Below, piece after piece: positions 45,824 to 50,638 of a stretch of 50,638 nucleotides of DNA. The stretch comes from Candidatus Tritonobacter lacicola (lineage in GTDB: Bacteria > Auribacterota > Tritonobacteria > Tritonobacterales > Tritonobacteraceae): assembly GCA_030765135.1 (NCBI GenBank), contig JAVCDC010000019.1, forward strand, positions 1 through 50,638, in the 5' to 3' direction. A program made the position numbers and the translations under genes. Under the pieces are notes generated by a model. That model did not search any database, was not told the origin of the DNA, and saw only the letters and a program-made list of their open reading frames with translations. Position 1 is the stretch's first letter; each line of letters opens with the position of its first letter.

Positions 45824-47389
45824 ATGGGAAGAATGGTGTATTGCTGTATTGGGATTTTGCTGATTTCCGGGATCTTCGCACCGGCCTCTTTTGCCGGGGA
45901 GCTGGAGTCTGAGATCCAGCTGCAGGTTCGCGGGCTGGAGAGCCAGGACAGGGAGGTCCGGGAGGCGGCGGCGAAGGCGCTGGTGAATATGGGGGAAGAT
46001 GCCCTGCCCGCCCTGTCCGCTCTCGTTAAGGCCCTCAAGGACAAGAACGAGGTGGTGAGCTATCGGGCGTCAAAGGCCCTCTCGAATCTGGGGGCGCCGG
46101 CGGTTTCGCCGCTGGCGGAGGCGATGGCCAGCAGCAGGACGGCCGTCCGAAAAAACGCGGCAGACGCTCTGAAGACCATGGTACTTAAAGATGTGGATTG
46201 CAGTGCCGCTATCTCCGCGCTGATGAGGGGGCTGGGTGATGCGAGCGCGCGCGTGGAGACCCGCTCTTCCGCCGCCCTCGTGGCGATGGACGAAGCCGCC
46301 GTCCCAGCCCTTATCAAGGGTCTCGTCAGCCAGGACGCGGCTGTCCGTAAGGGGTCCGCCGCCTCGCTGGGTAAGATCGGCCCTGGGGCCGGCCCGGCCG
46401 CACCATACCTCGCAAAGGGCTTGAAAGACAAAGAGGCAGTTGTTCGTGCCGCCTGCGCCAGGGCCCTGGGAAAGATCGGCCCGGAGGCGAAGAGCGCAAT
46501 CCCCTCTTTGGCGGCGGCGATGGCGGACCAGGATGTCGAACTTCGCTGCAGGGCAGTAGAGGTGCTCGGAGCTATCGCCGTGGAAGAGGGGGCGCCCGGG
46601 GCAATCTCCCAACTGGTTGCAGGCCTGGGCGACGGGAGCCAGCGCGTCCGGTCACGCGCCGCCGACTCCCTTACCAGGCTTGGAGCTCCCGCAGTGCCGG
46701 AGCTTGTCGGGTCGCTAGAGAGCCGGGATGGGGAACAGCGGGCAGCCGCTGCCGCCACGCTCGGCAAGATAGGCCCATCCGCGAAAGGCGCGTCCCGGAG
46801 CCTCGCAGCCGGTCTGAAGGACAGTGAGAGTGGCGTTCGCCGGGCCTGCGCGATTGCCCTGGGGAAAGTCGGGCCTGAAGCGGGTGATGCGGTCCCCCCC
46901 CTCATAGACGCTCTCTCTGATGAGGATGTTGAGGTCCGCTGCGCTGTCGTCGAAACCCTTTCCGGGATGCCGGCGGAAGAGCCCGGATTGATAGAGGCTC
47001 TCATCAATTCGATGGTTGATGAGAGCAGCAGGGTCGGGACCAGGGCCAGGAAGGCAATCGTCCGGTGGGGGCCGGTCACCGCCCCATATCTCGCCGTCTG
47101 CCTCAACAACAATGATTACAAGGTCAGCATTGCCGCGGCAAAGGCGCTCCAGCAGATTGACGAGTGCCCGGATGCCGCCATCCAGTCCCTCCTCGACGCC
47201 CTGAACTCCGGGATCCCCGAGGTCCGGGAGACCGCTGTGGTTGTCCTGGGAAGGATAGGGCCGGGAGCAAAGGATGCCGCTCTTCCAGCGCTCCGGAAGC
47301 TAAAGGAAACGGACAGGAACTCCTCGGTCCGAAGGCGTGTCGATGAGGTGATAATGATACTGGAGGAAGGAGACCTGGCGCCGCAATGA
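45824..47389 (+). CDS. Exported HEAT-repeat protein
   Basis: About 521 residues: a signal peptide (MVYCCIGILLISGIFAPASF) and then a continuous solenoid of roughly 12-13 HEAT/PBS-lyase-like repeats of about 38 residues, each with VRxxAAxALGKIGPxA. A block of about 145 residues (near 165-310) is repeated at about 305-430, so the solenoid grew by segment duplication. Such solenoids bind proteins; the partner is unknown. ATG 45824 follows GGGGGTG; a GTG six bases earlier is less likely. Confidence 0.9.
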   Translation: MGRMVYCCIGILLISGIFAPASFAGELESEIQLQVRGLESQDREVREAAAKALVNMGEDALPALSALVKALKDKNEVVSYRASKALSNLGAPAVSPLAEAMASSRTAVRKNAADALKTMVLKDVDCSAAISALMRGLGDASARVETRSSAALVAMDEAAVPALIKGLVSQDAAVRKGSAASLGKIGPGAGPAAPYLAKGLKDKEAVVRAACARALGKIGPEAKSAIPSLAAAMADQDVELRCRAVEVLGAIAVEEGAPGAISQLVAGLGDGSQRVRSRAADSLTRLGAPAVPELVGSLESRDGEQRAAAAATLGKIGPSAKGASRSLAAGLKDSESGVRRACAIALGKVGPEAGDAVPPLIDALSDEDVEVRCAVVETLSGMPAEEPGLIEALINSMVDESSRVGTRARKAIVRWGPVTAPYLAVCLNNNDYKVSIAAAKALQQIDECPDAAIQSLLDALNSGIPEVRETAVVVLGRIGPGAKDAALPALRKLKETDRNSSVRRRVDEVIMILEEGDLAPQ

Positions 47390-47409
47390 CACTGCATTGC
47401 GGCGTCTCC
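47369..47409 (+). repeat. Strong hairpin across the HEAT gene stop codon
   Basis: CGCCGCAATG (47379-47388) pairs with CATTGCGGCG (47395-47404), extended by GGAGA/TCTCC after a bulge. It covers the stop codon and ends just before the ribosome site of the next gene. No T-run follows, so it may attenuate translation or stabilise the message rather than end it. Confidence 0.55.
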
Positions 47410-47419
47410 TAGAGAAGGA

Positions 47420-48004
47420 ATGAGGTCGTTCCTGGCCGAGGTTGGAAAACATTTTGCCGTTACGGCAGTTTACTTCGCTATCCTCACGCTGGCCTATAGC
47501 GTTTTCAACGGCTGGAGCCGGCAGGTTATTTTTCTATGGGCCGGCGCGCTCGCCGGGGCGGAACTGCCCGACCTCGATCACATTGCCTACGCCTTTCTCA
47601 CGTACAGGGAAGCACCGACGTCCCGCGAGGTGCGGAAGCTCGCCGGGGAGAACAGGCTGGGCGAGGCGTTATCCTCTATCGCTGAGCACCACAAAGATTT
47701 CGAGCCTGTTCACCTAATCACGCATAACTGCTTCATGCAGGCGGCCTTCTATGCCTTCGCCTTCTGCATGGTGTTATCTTCGGGGAACTTATTCTGGACG
47801 GGTCTGGCGATGAGCGTCCTTCTGCACCTCTTGAAGGACGAGTGGGAGGACCTTCGCGTTTTGCCCGGCAGGCTGCGGTCCTATCTCTTCAGGCATTTTC
47901 ACCGCACCCCCCCATTACTGGTGAAAGCGTATGTCGTAACGGCGACGGCGCTCTTTGTATTATTAAGCGTCCTTATCGTCTTCCCCGTTGTTAGCCGGGG
48001 TTGA
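47420..48004 (+). CDS. Integral membrane protein, possibly DUF457/YdjM-like
   Basis: One hundred ninety-four residues with about four membrane helices. GAELPDLDH near residue 46, EHHKDFEPVHLITHN near 90 and HLLKDEWEDL near 135 place Asp and His residues in the pattern of the membrane-bound metal-dependent hydrolase (YdjM/DUF457) group, but the match is partial and the function of that group is unclear. Start ATG 47420 has AGAAGGA just before it. It is probably co-transcribed with the HEAT-repeat gene. Confidence 0.5.
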   Translation: MRSFLAEVGKHFAVTAVYFAILTLAYSVFNGWSRQVIFLWAGALAGAELPDLDHIAYAFLTYREAPTSREVRKLAGENRLGEALSSIAEHHKDFEPVHLITHNCFMQAAFYAFAFCMVLSSGNLFWTGLAMSVLLHLLKDEWEDLRVLPGRLRSYLFRHFHRTPPLLVKAYVVTATALFVLLSVLIVFPVVSRG

Positions 48005-48029
48005 AGATCGTTTTAACCATCTTTTAAAC

Positions 48030-48060
48030 ATAAATCAGCGAGCGGAGCGATCTGATTTAT
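48030..48060. terminator. Bidirectional terminator between convergent genes
   Basis: ATAAATCAG (48030-48038) pairs with CTGATTTAT (48052-48060) around a 13-base loop, between the stop of the plus-strand membrane protein and the end of the minus-strand lipase gene. The A/T-rich arms would give U-tracts in both directions. Confidence 0.6.
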
Positions 48061-50318
48061 TCGGGGTCGAGTTTCAGGCCGGTGAGGTAGGTTACCTCGG
48101 AGTCTTTCACCGGGACCTCGATGGTGAGTTCCCTGTAACCCTCCGCGGAGATCCTGAGGGGCAGCGTGCATGAAGTTGTCCGCCTGTTGAGCTTCCCTTC
48201 CAGGATGTATGTCCCGGCCCTCTTGTTCCAGCGTGGATATCCTCCATTGACGATGCGGCCGGGAAACTTTCCGTCTATCCTCACTTCAAGCGCCGGCAGG
48301 GCCAGTTTCCCCGTGGGATCGACCTGTTTTTTCTTCCGGAAGAAAACATTGTCTTTATCGACGCCGGGCGGCAGGTCCGTGGCCTGGTCCGCGTCCGCGG
48401 GGGCCACGCGGAGGACGACGAGGAAGCGCCGCGGCCTGATTTTGCCGGGGTGAGCCTGGGGGATGAGCTCGTCCTTCAGGAAGGAAAGGACATATCTGTA
48501 TATGATGTCCTCCCTGCTTCTTACCGCGATAACGGGGAAGTGTTTCTTGGAGTCGTAGCGCACATTGGAGCGATCGAAACCTATGTTCTTAAAGGGAGGT
48601 TTCTGCCCCGTGAGAAATATGTGGTTCAGGTTCGCGGCGTATACCTTGATCAGTTGATCCTGGCCGCACCTACCTATTCTCGGGGGAATAAGAATCCAGG
48701 GCGCAACGTCCAGGTCCAGGAAGTTGTGCCAGAACGGGTCGCCTATGATGGTGAGCCACTTCAGCTTGTCGATTACCGATCCCTTCTTCCCGGCGAGTTC
48801 GTCGAGCTTATCGGAGGAGTATATGTTGACGTCGCTCCCCATCTCGCTCTCGAGTATCTGGAGATCTCCTTTTGCGCCGGTGAGAGGCATTCCGCTGCTG
48901 AAGAGGGGGAGCTTTTTCCGGAACTTTTTCGGCGGAGCCTTGAAAACGTCGACGATCAGGTTGGCCTTGAAGCTGCCGTGGAGGCAGGGGGCGATGCCGA
49001 TGAAACGCTCCACGCTGCTCGCGTTGGGAAGGCCCGTGCGCGAGTTCGTGCTGACCAGGTACCTGACGGAGACGGTCCCACCGAAGCTGTGGCAGATGAT
49101 ATTTACTTTTTCGACGCCTTCCTTCTCCTTTATCTCGTCGATGAATTCCTCCAGCTGGGCGCTGAAGGTCTCTACCCCGGCGGACTTCTCCCATGTCTGG
49201 TAAACCCAGACGTAGACCTTGAAATACCTGTCAAGGTCGGGGTCGCCGAGGCCCGCCGTATCCAGGAGCTCCGGGAACTGGTCCCAGCAGCCGCGCCCCT
49301 CCCCCATGCCGTGGACAAAGATTACGATTTCTTTCTTCTTCCCTGAATTTGCGCGCTCCCTGTCGAGAATCTTTTCCTCCTCGCGTTCACGGAAGTAGTC
49401 CTCGAGGCTGTCCGACTGGTAGAGGGCGTCCACGTCGGAGAAGTAGGGAAGGCTGTTTCTTGCAAATTCTTTCTTCAGCCGCCGGTAGTTGAACCGGGCC
49501 ATCTTCTCGGCTTCTTTCAGGGCTGTGCGGTAACCCGCGCCGGTGCCGTCCAGCCCCAGGTAGTCCTCGTACATCTTGAGGTAGTCGTCCCACTCGCGCA
49601 CATAGAGGGTTTTTCGCGCGCTCTGGAACTTGATCTCGTAGATGTAGCGTTCCCATGTGAAGGCGTCGGTTGCATCGTCCTTGGAAAAATATTTATCGAC
49701 CAGGAGGTAGGCGTCCTTGAGGAGGTTGTATGCACCGGAGTTGGGGTAGTAGAGGTACCGCTCGGCTATGGTGAAGGGGCGCGTGGGGTTTTCCCTGGTC
49801 TCCAGTTGATGCGCGTCCTCGTTGAGGTAGGCCCGCAGGTATTCGGAGCAGACCTCGAAGGGCTCCTTGACCCACTCGGCCTTTTCCTGTTCTTCGAGGT
49901 CTTTGAACGCGTGTTTCCGGTAAAGCTTTCTGCAGACGTTCTGGAATTGGACGTACCCCTCCCTAAAGATGCGCTCGGTGTTGGGGTCGTTTGTCGAGTA
50001 GACCCAGCGGGCCAGGGCGTAGCGGAAGGCCGTATAACGGCACTGGAACTCGTCGTGTATGTTCTCGAAGTCTTTACCGGCGATCTTCTGGAAGAGCCGG
50101 CTCATAAGCCCGGGGTCGAAATCCCACGGCTTCTTGAACACGCCTTTTGTTGAGAAATGCTCTCCCGTGATTTTATTCAGGATTTCGCTTCCGGCCGGCC
50201 GCCAGCCGTGATCCAGTTCCAGGGCGTATGGGAGCCATTTCTTTTCCGCGGACGCGGGGGACTGGAAGAAGAGGAAAGACAGGCCGATAATTATTAAGGA
50301 GAATGTTATCTTCTTCAT
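48057..50318 (-). CDS. Secreted alpha/beta-hydrolase (lipase-like) with a C-terminal beta domain
   Basis: About 753 residues with a signal peptide (MKKITFSLIIIGLSFLFFQS, then PASA). An N-terminal Tyr/Arg-rich helical region of about 320 residues is not recognised. The hydrolase core has VIFVHGMGEGRGCWDQFPEL with an oxyanion-type HG motif, then NIICHSFGGTVSVRYL, where the Ser of CHSFGG is the likely nucleophile. The last 110 or so residues form a PEGA-like beta sandwich (GYRELTIEVPVKDSEVTYL). Likely an extracellular or periplasmic esterase. Only large minus-strand gene of the right arm; convergent with its neighbour. Confidence 0.8.
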   Translation of the reverse strand: MKKITFSLIIIGLSFLFFQSPASAEKKWLPYALELDHGWRPAGSEILNKITGEHFSTKGVFKKPWDFDPGLMSRLFQKIAGKDFENIHDEFQCRYTAFRYALARWVYSTNDPNTERIFREGYVQFQNVCRKLYRKHAFKDLEEQEKAEWVKEPFEVCSEYLRAYLNEDAHQLETRENPTRPFTIAERYLYYPNSGAYNLLKDAYLLVDKYFSKDDATDAFTWERYIYEIKFQSARKTLYVREWDDYLKMYEDYLGLDGTGAGYRTALKEAEKMARFNYRRLKKEFARNSLPYFSDVDALYQSDSLEDYFREREEEKILDRERANSGKKKEIVIFVHGMGEGRGCWDQFPELLDTAGLGDPDLDRYFKVYVWVYQTWEKSAGVETFSAQLEEFIDEIKEKEGVEKVNIICHSFGGTVSVRYLVSTNSRTGLPNASSVERFIGIAPCLHGSFKANLIVDVFKAPPKKFRKKLPLFSSGMPLTGAKGDLQILESEMGSDVNIYSSDKLDELAGKKGSVIDKLKWLTIIGDPFWHNFLDLDVAPWILIPPRIGRCGQDQLIKVYAANLNHIFLTGQKPPFKNIGFDRSNVRYDSKKHFPVIAVRSREDIIYRYVLSFLKDELIPQAHPGKIRPRRFLVVLRVAPADADQATDLPPGVDKDNVFFRKKKQVDPTGKLALPALEVRIDGKFPGRIVNGGYPRWNKRAGTYILEGKLNRRTTSCTLPLRISAEGYRELTIEVPVKDSEVTYLTGLKLDPE

Positions 50319-50369
50319 GGATATTATTGTACCAGCGCTCCGGGCGTCGGCAAGCGGAAAGCCGGTCAA

Positions 50370-50638
50370 ATTGATAATAATCTCATTTTTAAATGCATCT
50401 CATTTCACCGGGCGCACGTGAATTATGGCGTTATACGTTGCCGTGCTTGATGTTACCAATATAATACAATTTTCAGAAAATCTGCCGCGGTTTTTGCTTC
50501 ATAACGACGCCCTAACCCGACTTTCGCATTTTAGTTGAAAAAAACATTAAATTTAGAAGATAATTTGACGTAAGTCGTTGCAAATACTGGGAAGATCCCC
50601 GGAAAATGAAGTTTGTAGGGACTCAGCCACAAATTTGA
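50370..50638. other. No gene recognised at the right end
   Basis: AT-rich tail beyond the lipase start. Neither strand shows a protein-like frame. A promoter for the lipase gene may lie near its left edge, but I could not pick one convincingly. Confidence 0.4.

Overview
This window holds the chromosomal replication origin of a bacterium and the housekeeping genes around it. The DNA is GC-rich apart from a few AT-rich islands. A long Gram-negative-type YidC, a lipoprotein, a secretin-like exported protein and a four-subunit 2-oxoacid:ferredoxin oxidoreductase suggest an anaerobic diderm. The GyrA quinolone-pocket sequence and the abundance of interspersed repeats remind me of uncultivated lineages near Omnitrophota/PVC. 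That placement is inference and only moderately supported.

Layout: nearly all genes left of about 24 kb are on the minus strand and nearly all right of it are on the plus strand, so transcription runs away from oriC. Left arm, read outward from the origin: dnaA, oriC with a DnaA-trio unwinding element, dnaN, recF, dciA-like, gyrB, gyrA, serS. Next comes a 6-kb zone with four serine tRNA genes of different anticodon (TGA, GCT, CGA, GGA), tRNA-Arg(ACG), tadA, small accessory genes and many repeats. It is followed by dnaX, recR, porCDAB, a HicB-like gene and tRNA-Asn. The order serS - tRNA-Ser - tadA - dnaX - recR resembles the Bacillus origin region. Right arm: rpmH-rnpA-yidD-yidC-mnmE; a decayed AbiE-type toxin-antitoxin locus on the opposite strand; the tight run hisS-aspS-phoH-pgpH-ybeY-dgkA/PAP2-DUF502; recO, ppdK, a sigma-70 factor and apt; a stretch of gene fragments; then an exported protein, a HEAT-repeat protein, a membrane protein and a convergent secreted lipase-like protein.

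The most unusual part is 7.2-13.1 kb. Broken copies of tRNA-Ser genes sit beside the intact ones. Four of them carry a 52- or 58-nt two-hairpin element placed exactly in the T-loop, between TTC and GAA, in either orientation. Two of these also carry a hairpin insertion in the D-loop whose stem covaries around a constant loop. Five of the six intact tRNAs have a short copy of their own 3' end 100-340 bp away, separated by palindrome-rich DNA without genes. One pair of T-loop copies flanks a module holding tRNA-Ser(TGA) and an AT-rich ORF, and another tRNA-Ser pair flanks a GIY-YIG nuclease gene. This looks like a family of small palindromic elements that target tRNA genes.

Other points of interest are a tRNA-Arg(ACG)-tadA-tRNA-Ser(CGA) arrangement in which the tadA stop codon lies inside the next tRNA, an A9 slippage site in dnaX, a possible His/Asp leader peptide before hisS-aspS, and a DgkA-PAP2 fusion. 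All calls come from reading the sequence; no database search was run.
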